Assembly (NCBI GenBank): GCA_963922205.1
Contig: CAWUHX010000062.1
Coordinates: forward strand, 620,001-684,000
Direction of reading: 5' to 3'
DNA from: Romanomermis culicivorax
Lineage: Eukaryota; Nematoda; Enoplea; Mermithida; Mermithidae
Length of the DNA stretch: 64,000 nt
Shown one piece after another: positions 25,183-36,978 of the stretch. The number at the start of each line of letters is the position of its first letter. The stretch's first letter is position 1. The notes beneath the pieces are model-generated. The model had not been told where the DNA came from, ran no database searches, and worked only from the letters and a program-made list of their open reading frames with translations. The position numbers were made by a program, and so were the translations under genes.

Positions 25183-28060
25183 AGTGGCATCAACACCCGG
25201 GAGTGGTATGCCACTTGGGCCGACACTTCAGGACATCAAAATGACATTTCATTTTTTGGGGATGGTAAGTTGCATGCACTTTTATAAGCTTTATGTGCTT
25301 GTCCTTTTTTATCTTGATCTTTCTGGTTTGAGTTTCCCACTGTGCTTATTTTCCAACTGCCCAAGTGCCAAAAGACTGGCAGTGGTCAGTTTCTGCTGAT
25401 CTGATCAATCATTATGCCTTGGCCTAGCTTGCGCACATTCTGATGCTGAGGCTGGAGACTGCTTCTGAAGTTAATCTCAAGTTAACTTTGGTTGTGAAGG
25501 TCATGCTCAAGTCCATAATCGAGAAAGCCATCTGCCTAATCAAACTTCATTTTTTAAATATTAAAATTTTCAAAATACAAAATTTTTCAAATTTCTCAAA
25601 TTCCAGACTTACAACTTTTCAAATTTATCACATAAAACACAATCGATTTTCCAAATTTCGAAACATTCTCAGCATCATATTTTCAAATAACTTTACATCA
25701 AATTTTCAAAAATTCCTTTTTTTATTTCCTACTATTTTTGGCCAGAACTTTTTTTTCTAACTTCCACTTCTGTTTAAGTATCTCGGAGTACCTGCTCTCA
25801 GTCATCTTATCTTAAGAAATGTGTATAATTTATTTTAAATGTTTTTAGAGTTAAACATCAAGTGGCTCATGAGAGTAAGAGAGCTGGAGCAGTGGTACAT
25901 GTCACTGTTCCAGCGTCTACCTAGTTTCATTTCCTCACCAGAGTTTGTACTCCCAGGCCATCTGCATTCAGCATTGTCCACAGTGCAGATGCCCAACTTA
26001 AGTGGATACACTCTGATCAACTTTGACACTGAATCGATTTACACATTGGACTTGTCAAAGTTTTCACATTCTTCTTTTATACCGTTTAATTCTGATACCA
26101 AGACTGTACCAAGGTACGTGCAATTCTCCTATCCAGATGGCAGGGCTCTTGTTTTCCAAGCTCTTTTAGCCACTGAGGAAGATTGGACTGCCTTCTTTGA
26201 GCATTTCGATAACACCCATACCATTGTCCCGACATTCAATGTTGACAATGACAGGTGTGCACTCTATACTCTGGTAGGTCCTTCTTTTGGCACTGCAAGT
26301 CAAAATGCTGAACCAATGGTCATCCCCAAGATACCGATGGTTGACATTTTCCACTGCATGAAACAGATTGAGAAAACTCCTGATCTTTTGGAGAAAGCTT
26401 ATCCGCTTTTTCCCAGAATGCTGTACTCTCAAAGCATGCATAACCTGCATGTGGGCTTGGGACATGGTTCCTTTTAACCACAACTTTTCTAAAAACCCCA
26501 TGTATTATGCCACACCATCCCAACACAAACTGTCCAGTGATAAGCTAATATATGCAGGACTAGATGCTTTCTATCCCATTCTGATGAACCTCCCCTTAGG
26601 TCACTATAGTTTTTTCGATGAGATCTTTTGTGCAGCTCAAATCTTTCCTCACAACCTAATTGGTCCTCCCGTTATCGACCATATCGCTAGGGTTCTTATT
26701 TGTCAGGGACTGTTAAGGACTCTCTGTTACCTATGGGGCTTAACATTCCTAATAACCCCATGCTGTTGATAGAATTCCTACTGGCAGTGATGCTTGATGA
26801 GGCATTGTCAGTCCTCTCCTATCTCTTTATGGAAACTATTCAGCCCACCCACTGTCAGCCAATGTGCCTGGCAACAATGACCAATGGTGTGGTGCCTTTA
26901 GAAACTGCTCAACATTCAACTTTTCCTCCTCCTTTTCCAAAACTTTCTTGGATTCAATGCAGGAGTCTTCGCACAGCTCAAGCTAATGACCCTCAGTCAT
27001 TACTGGACTATCCTGTGATTCTCAATAATCCTTTTGATCTACAAACAGCTGTAGCCACAGCTATGCGGTCAGGAACAGCTCCTGACTTGCACTATGCTTT
27101 GGGTGCTCCTATGTCTGTTTAATATCTGACACAGGTTTTCCACAGCCTGGTTAATGATTCTATTTCCACGTCTGATTTATTTCCTTGCAAATCTGAGCCC
27201 TTCGCTGACTGCATGGCTGTGGATCAACTGAGGCGGAGCAATCAGTACAGTAAAGGTTACCAGTACCCTTCTCAATCTTATCTTCAGTATCTGACTCCAA
27301 ATAATGTCCATGCCTTGAATCTTTTGACTGTTAGTCTTCCACTACCAGCTCGATTGACCTCTCCATGCTCTCTGGAGGAATACAATGATGTCAAAAAGAC
27401 AATTTGTAATGCCATCAGTGACATGGATGATGAACTTAGGAAGTTTTACACACTCCAATGTTGGTTGGACCTGAATGGTGACCCTAAGGACATCCTTACT
27501 TGCTATAAGAAAACTTTGCCCTGAGTCCAACCTAAATTCAGGTGCGAATCTATTACTCATATATCAAATCATTTCGCCCTATGACCTGTTCTAGTCTCCT
27601 CAGCTAGAATGGACATAAAGGAATCATATTTTCTACACCACGACTCTAGCTATGAAAGTAATCCTCACTATTACTTTTCCTGGTTGTTGAAACGTGTATG
27701 TCTATTACTGAATTACCAAGTTTTAATGCCACCATCTGCTATCCTTAATTTCAACATTTACAAATCTCGCACTTCTGCAGATACTCAACTTTCAATGCAA
27801 ACCAAATCTGATGCTGAGGTTACACTCACATCGGAAGGGTCCACAGTTGCTGTTATCATGACTGATACAGATACTCAATCTCAAGTACTCAGAGTCATCG
27901 TTGATACACCATCTTGCCCTCTAACAGAGGCAGAGATGTGACTCTCTAATTTAACTATTAATTTGAACCCGACTGAAGAACTACAGACTGAGCCACAACT
28001 CCGGTCCACATCCCCTGGTATGTCAGTTGTTGACCATATATCTAGTCTACAATAACTTTT
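25183..28060 (+). pseudogene. ORF3 of element B2: spliced DEDDy exonuclease-like protein (decayed)
   Basis: Exon 1 (25183-25264) reads TREWYATWADTSG..HQNDISFFGD and ends GAT-G|GTAAGT. The intron runs 25265-25848 and ends TTTTTAG. Exon 2 starts G|AG with LNIKWLMRVRELEQWY. Both exons align with element C, with the intron at the same codon and in the same phase. The exonuclease residues are kept: INFDTESI (D-x-E), FNVDNDR (D) and IYAGLDAFY (Y-x3-D). A frameshift near 26455 and stops near 27120, 27522 and 27938 break it. Downstream blocks HYALGAPMS and NPHYYFSW match element A. No clear start codon remains in exon 1; a TGA lies in frame at 25147. The tail is lost into repeats at ~28060. Confidence 0.8.
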
Positions 28061-30100
28061 ATAAAAATTTATTTCAACAGTTTTATGGTTTGTTGATGGT
28101 CGATTTATCCTGTGTATTGCGCCATTCTTGTAAACTTTTAAACTTCTACAAAAATTTAAAAAGATTTTTGAAGCACGGGTAAGCCTGTAAAACCATTAGG
28201 TTCTAAAGGCTCGAGGGTTTTAAGGATTTTATGGGTTAAAGGTTTTATGCATGAAACATGGTAAGATAGTTTTTAAAAATTTGTAAAATTTTTGTGAAAA
28301 TTTTTTAAGAATGTAGAAAAGTGTGAGAAATTTGTAAAAATTGAGTTGGCCCATAAGATTATTTGGTTCTAATGCGTTGAGAGTCTTGAGAGTTTTATAT
28401 GTTAATGGTTTTATGTACAAAAATTACAAAAAACAAAAACTAGTAGAAAAATGAGTTAACCCATGCTGACATTAGATTTCCAAGGCTCGAAGGTCTCGAG
28501 CGGTTTAGGGATTAAAGGTTCATACACACAAAAAATTGTAGAAAAAAATTTAAAAAAAACGAGTAAGCCTATGAAATCTTTAAGATCTAAAGAGTGGAAT
28601 GTGTCAAGGGTTTTATGGTTCATCAGTTTTACACACTAAAAATTGTAAAATTGTACAAAAATTTTCATTTAGGACATTTTTACTTATTTGGGACACATTT
28701 TTGTTGATTCCCCATGCTTAAGCATTGTTTTTGGGACATGAGTTTCAATGTCCCAAAGGAATTGTATGCCATTTTTATGAAAATTTTTTTCAGGACATGA
28801 TTTTTACTTATTTGAGACAGTTTTTGTTGATTCCCGATGCTTAAGCATTATTTTTGTGACACAATTTGCATTGTTTTGGCACATGATTTTTCCCAAAAAA
28901 ATTTTTTTAATGAGTCAACTTGTTAAAGTATTAGATTCTAAAGATTTGAGGGTCTTAAGGGTCATTTATGCTTGCTTTTTTGATGGAACAGATCGCCAAC
29001 ATTTTATATAAGTGTTTTCTTCTTTTACTTTTATTTTGATTTGAGACTCTTGCTTGGTGATCCACCAAGAATAAGATTTGATCTTGAATCCAAAAATGAT
29101 TTAGGCAGGAGTTACAAGAAGTTCAGACCTTAATACTAAAACTTGCTTTGCATTGTGCGGGGGCATGTATGCCTTTTGACTGGAGCATGGGAAAAATTTG
29201 GATGAAAAACCTTGTGATATCAGAAGTTATTTCAAATCGCAAAATCTCCGATTTAACGATTTGAAATAGATGCGGAAAATGGCGGCGAAGAAATAGTGCT
29301 ATGATTTTATTGGAGAGATGACCAGATGTGAAAAATATAAAACGAATAATAATATCACTAACCAATTTCAGGCACACAATGCAATGACTACAGTAATTGC
29401 ATCACCCAGTTTGAATTTAGATAGCATGGTAGGGACATGCTTATCTTTGGTTGTAAAGATTGTGAGAATTTAAGAATTTAAAGTGACATTAAGACAGTTG
29501 TGGAAAACTGGAAAATGCCACTACAACAAACAGCTTGAAATGTTCAGCCTGAAAACCCGCTTTCGATCAGAAAGGATAACTGTAATTTTCCAGAAAATGA
29601 CCAATGGTAACTCCAAACCAAACTGAATGGAACGAAAATTTCCCATCGGTTTGGTAACATTGTGTCGATTGCATTACGTTCCATTCTGTTCCATCAGAAA
29701 ACGCAAGTAAATGACCCTTTAGGGTTTTGCAGATTAATGGTTTAAGGCACAAAAAATGGAAAAAATGAGTCAAAAATGAGTAAAATTGTAAAACCATTAG
29801 GTTCCGATAACTCCAGGGTCTTAAGGTTTTACAGCCTAACAGTTTTATGCACTAAAATTTTTAAAACTGTACAAAAATTTTAATTTTTTAATTTTATTTT
29901 CTGTGCTCAACCATTGTTTTTGGGACAGGATTCTCATTGTTTTGGGACATGATATTCATTGTCCAAAATTTTTTTGGTCTAGGTTTACAGTAGAATTTAA
30001 GAAGTTTTGCCCTCAGAGAATTCCCATCATCAATTTTCAACATCCGAATCAAGGTATACTTTCTACATCGAGGTGGAATTTTACATATTAAAAACTTTGG
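28010..30100. repeat. dispersed/tandem AT-rich repeats (AAACCATTAGGTTCTAAAG family)
   Basis: Recurring phrases about every 90-110 bp: AAACCATTAGGTTCTAA, GAGGGTTTTAAGG, GTTTTATGCA and TTGTAAAATT. They are mixed with TTTTGGGACA(T/C)G..TTCCC(C/G)ATGCTTA segments, which recur near 45560-45720. The start (28012-28135) matches 43850-43960. Short minus-strand frames are artefacts of the repeat. The inverted partner of 17424-17580 lies at 29380-29530. Confidence 0.65.
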
Positions 30101-30235
30101 GCCTACTTTCTACAATAAGGTGGAAAATCTCCAGCATACTTTCTACATTGCAGCGGACTTTTACACGTTGAAGATTTGGGAGTACTTTCTACATCGATGT
30201 GGATTTTTACACGTTAAAGGCCCAAACATACTTCC
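30050..30235 (+). repeat. ~46-bp minisatellite (TACTTTCTACAT unit), locus 1
   Basis: About four units of TACTTTCTACAT(C/T)G..GTGGA(A/T)TTTTACACGTTAAA. Related units are at 46440-46670 and a single one near 45930. Confidence 0.7.
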
Positions 30236-30356
30236 CTGTACGTAGCATACGTAAGTAGTACTTAGGTACCTTCAAAAAGTACTACGTACGTCTGAGGCAG
30301 ACATAAGTACATTCGTATGCAAGTAGTACTTAGGTACGTTCATGACTTTCATCATT

Positions 30357-30798
30357 TACTTATAAGCATACATGCACGTGGGGGGGGGGTTTGGGGGGGT
30401 TTTGACCCCAGCAGAATTTGATTCACCCCCAGCAGATTCTTGCTGACCCTCAGCAGATTTGACCACCCAGCAATGATCCAGAAGATGACAAAGAAAAATG
30501 AGCAAGTGAGAAGAGAAAGTCATCATAAAAATAGGAATGATGCAGTAGTTGAACAATTTTTCTAAATAAAGCATACTTGAAGTCCAAAAAAGTAACATTA
30601 AAACTTTAAAAAGTGCAGTATAGGCAAATAATTTCCCATGTCTGACTAATATAAAATAAAGAATATGATGCTTGGATATTACAAGACCTATCGAAGATCT
30701 TTTTTCGTTATCAGGAACAAAAAAAAATTTGTATTCCACCCCCTGTCCTAGCTAGCCCCCCGCAGAATTTTTATGCTGTGCATGTATGCTTATAAGTA
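30357..30798. mobile_element. MITE-like repeat, family I, copy 2
   Basis: A 21-bp perfect terminal inverted repeat is present: the left end starts TACTTATAAGCATACATGC, and the right end is its reverse complement, finishing GCATGTATGCTTATAAGTA. The interior matches 6218-6576. No coding sequence. Confidence 0.8.
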
Positions 30799-31299
30799 CA
30801 TGTAAAGGTATCGAGAAAGCAAGTTCAACTGATTTGTATTGTTTTTCATCATCAAGTTGAAGTGCAAGAGCGAGTTACGAATCGACCATCAGGTCGCGAT
30901 TTAACCGTACAGCAATGACTACAATAATAAAAAAAATTGCGGTCAAAAAAGACTTGCTTCTAGAATCTAGTTCCTGCGGCACATTAGCATAGCAAGTCAT
31001 TCCATCCTGATGCGCAGGATCTTATTTCCAATCCTGATCCTATTATGATAAGAGGAAGGTTCACCGAACTGGATATTTCATTCTCAAGTCGTTCATTTTT
31101 TGGTCGATTCCAAAATACTGAGTATGGAAGATGTTCACATAATACGCAAGTACATCGTTGTGAGCTGCACCTATTGCAGCTATAGATGAAGCTGATGTTG
31201 CCCTCCAGAGTCTCTAGGGCAAGGAAGTATTTAAGGCACTTGTCTAAGGTTCGACCAGGGTTGTGATAAGTAAAAAATTAATCATACTTAGAACACGTT
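30799..31299. other. non-coding stretch, nothing recognised
   Basis: No open frame with a known motif and no repeat partner noticed within the window. Confidence 0.4.
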
Positions 31300-32150
31300 T
31301 TAAAGATAGTTTAAAGTGACAATATCGATTGAATTCCTGATGGTCAAGAACCTTCGATCCAAAATATCGCAGAAATACCTTCGTTTACACACCGGAAAAT
31401 TTTTTGTGCAAGTGATTGCGTCCCTTGAATTCCCCATGGTCAGGAACTCCTTTCCTTAAAAATCGCAGAAATACATTTGTTTACACTTAAGATAGTTACT
31501 CGTGTAAAGTGACTGCGTCCATTGAACTCCTCGCGGTTGAAAACCCCTTCCACCGCAAAATCGCTGAAGTAGGCTTGTTTACACTCAGGATAGTTATTTT
31601 TGCGTGAAGTGACTGCATCCATCAAATTCTCTATAGCCGAAAACTCCTCACAAAAGATCACACAAATACATTTGTTTACACCTAGGATAATTTTTGTTGT
31701 GTAAAGTGATTGCATTCATTAGAGTCCCCACTGTCGAAAACTTCTTCCAAGAAAAAATACGCTCGTTTACACTCAGGATAATTTTTTTGTGTGAAGTGAC
31801 CGCGTCCATTGAATTCCCTGCGGTCGAAAACCCCTACCACCAAAATAGCGGGAAAATTCGTCTGTTTACACTCGGGTTAACTTTTTATGAAAATAATTTC
31901 GTCTTTTGAATTCTCTGTGATCGAAAACTCATTCCATCAAAAAATCGGGGCAATTCGTCCGTTTACACCCGGGATATTTTTTTTTGTATAAAGTGATCGC
32001 ATCCACTGAATTCAAAATAGTCGAAAACCCCTTCGCGCAAAAAGACCACGGAAATACCATTGTTTCACACGCAAGATAATTTTTCGTGTAAAGTGACTGC
32101 GTCAATTGAATTCCCCATGATCGAAAACCCTAGTACCCCAAAAATCCCAA
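31300..32150 (+). repeat. ~97-bp satellite array, locus 3 (orientation 1)
   Basis: About eight units with TTTACAC(T/C)C..GGATAATTTTT..GTGTAAAGTGA(C/T)CGC and AATTCCC(C/T)(A/G)(T/C)GGTCGAAAAC. Same orientation as locus 1. Its right flank (GTTCAATCGAAACTGCAAAAAATTC) is the reverse complement of the segment just left of locus 2 (near 9325-9350). Confidence 0.85.
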
Positions 32151-33110
32151 TAAGTTACCAGTTCAATCGAAACTGCAAAAAATTCTGGCACCGTAGTGAA
32201 ATTATTTATAATTGACAATCAGGCTAGTACATAAAAACATTTTTTATGTATAAATATACACAAGTACTACGCACGGGTAATACTTTTGCTACCTACAGGG
32301 AAGTATGTTTGGGCCTTAAAGCTTCGGGGTGCACTTTCTACAGTCCCTGTATCGCTCCACACGTTACACAAATTCAGATTACCTCACACAGTAGACTATA
32401 CTTTCTGCACTCCCCTGTACGGTCCTGCACAGTACAGCGGTATAGGTATACTTTAATGCCTATGTTTTGTACGTGGGTATCTTGTGTAGCCCTGTACGGG
32501 CCTGACTACTAAAGTGAATTCCAGCGTATTGCGTATCATTTACCCACTGAATTCCTAGGCTTAGGTTTAGGGGCGGACTGGAGCCATGCGAGAGGGATGC
32601 ATTTTTCCAACAATATGGAACTCATTGTCTGTATTCCACGTGCTTTATATAGCATGCACGTTAAAAAACTTGGAAAAATTTATGGGTAGCTAAAGTGCAA
32701 GCAGTGAAAAATAAAAAGTAGTTTCGGCTGTTATAAGTATGCCAAAAAAGTTTGTATACGTCAATAAACTAATATCAGGCCTGATTAGCAAAGTTTCGGA
32801 ATTGCAAAATCATGATACCATTTATACGATTTTCCTATTTTCGGTCAGTAAGTCTTGGCTTATGGAAAACTCGAAGAAAAACGTGGTTAGATATTATTGA
32901 TGATACCAAAATTTACAAGTTTATTCAAAATCTCCGTTCGATCGACTCCACTCTGTCCTACTCCGGTAAAGTACGTTTGCAAAATGCGTACGGATCGATA
33001 ACTTTATTGATGATTTTTTAGTTTTATATTTCTGCCACATAGCATTTTTTCTGTCACTATTAGATGTTTTATTGAGCACATTATATGTATATATCCAAAA
33101 AATGAAATGA
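32151..33110. other. non-coding stretch downstream of the oxygenase gene
   Basis: Contains an inverse copy (around 32285-32325) of the AGGCCCAAACATACTTCCCTG segment near 30215-30240. The last part should hold the 3' UTR of the oxygenase gene on the minus strand. No ORF recognised. Confidence 0.4.
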
Positions 33111-33116
33111 AAATGA

Positions 33117-36102
33117 TCAAAATTTTTCGACAGTAGTTTCGACAAGACGTCTCATCCTTTCGTGCATGATCCTGTGATAAGTCGTCGGTTCATACCGTTT
33201 ATCCTGTTTTTTTTCGGGATCCACAAATTTGGCTAAACTCCCGAGCTTGGAATGTCTGTTCATTTGCATAAAATAAGGCAAAGAGACGCGGGCGGTCATT
33301 TGCGATCGATCTTCAGGATAAGGCACGTAATGGGGAGTCGCTGGCCAATGGTCGTTGGTCAATATGGCCATGCATTCGCCCACGAGAACCAAAAGGGCGT
33401 TTGACGGCGGATTGATGTACATCCACTCTTGTAAAACATTTTGAGCACACAGGCCGTTCTGTGAAACTATATGTGGTCAGAAGGTGTGAAATTTCTCGAA
33501 CTTCGTATTTACAAGTCAGAAAAATTAATTTTTGAACGTCATATCGACTGACACCCAAGTCGTTGGGAATTGAAAGAATTTTTTAAATGGTGCAATCAAG
33601 TATTGATGCTGCGTCATGATGAAAAAGCATAAGGAAACCGCGATTTTTGGAATCGATGTTTTACGCAATTCTCAACTGTCAACATGAAATAACTATAGAT
33701 TTTAGAATCATTGGCACATGACTATATGCTGTCCTTCCTCGCGGCTAAAAATAAAATAACCTTCCATTAAAAATGATGCATTGCCATTCAGAATTTCAAC
33801 CTAATTTGTTATTTTTCGATAGTATTTTTTAAGCTGAAATTTGAAAAACCTGTTTTTCAGTCGTCTTAGCCCTTCTTTCAGTTTTTCACACGTATACTGC
33901 TCATAATTCTACCATTTCATGTGTTTTTTTTTCTATTTTTGGCTCTATAACATCCACTTTTGGAATGGTAATTTGAATCGATCAACGAACAAAGTTGCCG
34001 TTAAGGTGCAGCTCTGCTGCAGCTTAACTCGTACACATTAAATATGTCGAGAAAGCTGTAGCTCAGCTGGAGTTTTCTCTCTGATGAAACAGGCTTCAGT
34101 ATTAGCAGTGTATAGCAATATGATGGCCGAAAGGCGGATTTAGGAGCCGATTAAAGCAATTTGATCTAATTCAATACTGTCTACAATTATTGACTCATAT
34201 TTCGGTCAGATTTTGATAACAGTAAAACATCCTTTTCTCACCACAGTATTGTCCATGAGCATTATCGTTATGGGAACGGCATCGATATGTTCGGCTAAAC
34301 GAGGTTGTTCCGGTCCCAGCCGTTCGCACACCGGGTAATAATTGGCTTTGACCATAGGATTGGCTCTATTGGTCATTTTTTCCAGGAAATCTTCTTGTTC
34401 GCCCAGAGCGGTCGAAAAAATTTTCTTCAACCAAAAAGCCATGTCGTGGAGAGTCTGAAAGGATTGCAGGGCAATATAGTGTCACGAAATGGGAGTAGTT
34501 GGTAAAAAGCAGTATATAATCTACAGATTAATGAGGAAAATTTCAATATATCGTTCAAAATGAAGATTTATATTCACCACTCTTTATCGATGAAAAAATA
34601 AATCATTACTCTCTAAACTGTCAGCTTTGTACTGCAATATTATTACGTCGAAGAAAAAATCATGTCAAATCTGCACACATCGAGCTAAAAATCAAGTTAT
34701 AGACGAAGAGACAACATTCATTTTGATTTCAGGCGTCATCTTAAAAATAAAAGAATGAATGAAATTTTGACTGAAAAAAATGGAATCAAGCTCATGTTGA
34801 TTTCAAGCATGGATCAAGTTTATTTTAATTAGAAAAGGTCTATCTATCTAGATAAGAAAAGGATAAATCACGTGCTTCTTCATTTAGAAAAATCAAGTTC
34901 ATCGTGGAAAAGTCAAGTATTGTGAAAAAACAGCAAATTCTATTTGGTATTCAAAACAACAACAAAGCACCATGATTTGAAAAAAATCAGAAAATTTGAA
35001 TTCTTAGTAAATTTAAAGTAATAAAATCAATTTGCACGTTGAATTGACCTGGAAAGAAATTTTATACTTCGATATTATGGAAATGCCTCATGGTCCCACA
35101 ACGTAACATCCAGACTCTAAAGCGACAATAAAATAAGCAATCAAACATTACCTTTTAGTTGAATATTAAAAAATAATATTATTGTTTAAAAAATGCGCAA
35201 CGATTCCACGAATTTAAACAAAATAAGTGAAAACTATAGTATCATAGACTAAATCCAGCCCTATGGCCTATAGAAGAAAAATTGGTGCGATATTTTGACC
35301 CAAAAAAGCTCAAATAGCAGAACTTCCTACATTTGAATTGGACATCTTTCTCCAACTTTCTAACATGTTCCTGACGCCTTAGAACTGAAAATCAGAACAA
35401 AAATACGTACTTCGTAATAAGCAATGAAGCTGTCCCTGAAACATGGAGCATAGACGTTGGGCGCCCAACCTTCTATGTAGTCCCCTGGCGCCTGGACGAA
35501 ACCACTAATCAACGGCTTTGTCGACCCGAAATGGAACCTTTCGAACAAGTCGTTTGGGAAGCCAGCGCGGCCGCTGTAGGCATTGCCGTTTTGGGTGGCA
35601 AAAGGAATGTAGCCCCGACCGGCGTTCCTACAAAAATTGCTCCCCTGATTTAGATACTTTCTAGTCAAAATCAAAATTATGACTACTGAAGTTACTTGTA
35701 TCAAAAAATCAGAAAAATCACGATCATTGCGACGTCTACCATGATAACCATCAGATCTGAATTTCGAGCTTAATTTTGTTTGCCTCAATTTTTTCGAATC
35801 CGTAATTTAATTTTCATCCAGTCTATCGATCGAACTTACTGATCTTTTAGTTCGTAAATTTTCTTCTCGTTCAGAGGCAATTCGAAGAATGTTTTTAGAT
35901 CGCGTAAAACTTTGTCGCATTTTTCCGCATCTAAACCATGTTCGACCAGATAAAAAGCGCCGCAAGTGTCCAAAGCTTTTTCTACGTCTTGGGCCGTTTC
36001 TATTAAATTTTGGGTAGATTTTTCGGCCAAATAGCTACCCAGGGACACAATGGGCGGAGATTTGTGGTTCGGTTTAACGTCCTTCAAGGTTACTATAGTC
36101 AT
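33117..36102 (-). CDS. 2-oxoglutarate/Fe(II)-dependent dioxygenase, isopenicillin-N-synthase-like (4 exons)
   Basis: Minus-strand exons 36102-35840, 35627-35411, 34454-34242 and 33458-33117 join in frame with GT..AG introns to give 344 aa, a normal length for this family. Exon 1 carries the N-terminal DIOX_N-like part (GAFYLVEHGLD). Exon 3 has the iron-binding H-x-D in LAEHIDAVP. Exon 4 has the distal His in ATPHYVPYP and the 2-oxoglutarate-binding R-x-S in RVSLPYF. All catalytic residues are thus present. The family uses O2 and 2-oxoglutarate to hydroxylate or desaturate small molecules; the substrate cannot be told. The family is widespread in plants, fungi, bacteria and some invertebrates. 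The ATG is only three bases from an assembly gap, so the promoter and any upstream exon are missing. Confidence 0.88.
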
Positions 36103-36105
36103 TTT

Positions 36106-36205
36106 NNNNNNNNNNNNNNNNNNNNNNNNNNNNNNNNNNNNNNNNNNNNNNNNNNNNNNNNNNNNNNNNNNNNNNNNNNNNNNNNNNNNNNNNNNNNNNN
36201 NNNNN
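36106..36205. other. assembly gap (100 N)
   Basis: Exactly 100 N, a conventional scaffold spacer of unknown true length. Confidence 0.99.
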
Positions 36206-36230
36206 AAGCAGTGGTATCAACGCAGAGTAC
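36206..36230 (+). other. SMART cDNA/WGA adapter sequence left in the assembly
   Basis: The 25 bases directly after the gap begin AAGCAGTGGTATCAACGCAG and continue GAGTAC with a one-base overlap. They are identical to the well-known SMART template-switching/PCR primer. Its position at a contig edge indicates library carry-over, not genomic DNA. Confidence 0.93.
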
Positions 36231-36607
36231 TGAAATGGAATTTTCTGCTATTTTTTTGGGAAAAAATTCTGTGAAAAATATCAACATTTTAAACCGTTTT
36301 TGTTACCAAGACTTTGCATTTACAAATGAAAAATTAGCACCCTAAAAAAATAATGGCGTGTTCTACCGTAAGTTAGAATTTCTACAGTAATCATTTTACT
36401 TTCTGTCAATTTCCCATAATAATTGTTTCAACTTTTGTAAACCTCTACAGTAACCGATCTGAATTTTTCTGTGAATTTCTACAGTAACTATTCTACTTTT
36501 CTGCAAATTTCTACAGTAATCATTTTACCTTTTGGCCAATTCCTACAGTAATCATTATACTTTCTTGTGAAATTTTCTTATTCTATTTTTAAGATTGATT
36601 TCTTGAA
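36231..36607. other. non-coding stretch with short tandem phrase
   Basis: Repeats of (T)TTCTACAGTAA(T/C)CATTTTAC occur about every 50 bp between 36380 and 36570. No gene. Confidence 0.5.
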
Positions 36608-36823
36608 ATGGAACCTCTACGCAACCATTTTTGGGTTTGCCCAATCTGTGAGTTTCGTTTTTTACGTTTGCACGAGCATTTAAAAAATTCGTGTATGGCA
36701 CTTCGGTGTGATGAAATCCATGACGTCATCGATCAGATCGAAAAGAAAGAAATAAAAATAATCAAGTATGATGGAAAAAATTTAATTTTTCTACAAATTT
36801 TTAAGCTTTTTTCCAATTTTTAA
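36608..36823 (+). CDS. hypothetical zinc-finger-like exon (71 aa)
   Basis: The ORF begins ATG GAA CCT and contains WVCPICEFRFLRLHEHLKNSC, giving C-x2-C-x7-H-x-H-x5-C, which could bind one zinc ion. An Ile/Lys-rich tail follows (IEKKEIKIIKYDG). It is followed by a pyrimidine tract and not by a clear next exon. It may be the first exon of the degenerate gene at 40473-42789, but phase and distance do not prove this. Function unknown. Confidence 0.4.
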   Translation: MEPLRNHFWVCPICEFRFLRLHEHLKNSCMALRCDEIHDVIDQIEKKEIKIIKYDGKNLIFLQIFKLFSNF

Positions 36824-36978
36824 TTCCTTTTTCAATTGTTTCTTTTTTAACAATATTCTGTTTCTTCAACTTTTTTTCTTTTTTCCCCTTTCTTCTCTTC
36901 CTTTTTTCTTTTTCCTGATTTTTCTCTTCCTTTTTTTATAATTTTGTTTTTTTTTTCTCAATTTTTTTTCTTTTTTCC
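36784..36978 (+). repeat. pyrimidine-rich tract, left part
   Basis: T/C-rich sequence (TTTTTTCTTTTCC-type) that continues at 38351 after the solo LTR. The LTR therefore appears to have inserted into one long tract. Confidence 0.7.

Noticed and set aside
25070..25399. 109-aa frame at the B2 pol-ORF3 spacer as a separate gene
   Set aside because: The frame matching ORF3 exon 1 of element C is a different one and ends at a conserved donor; this frame has no match.
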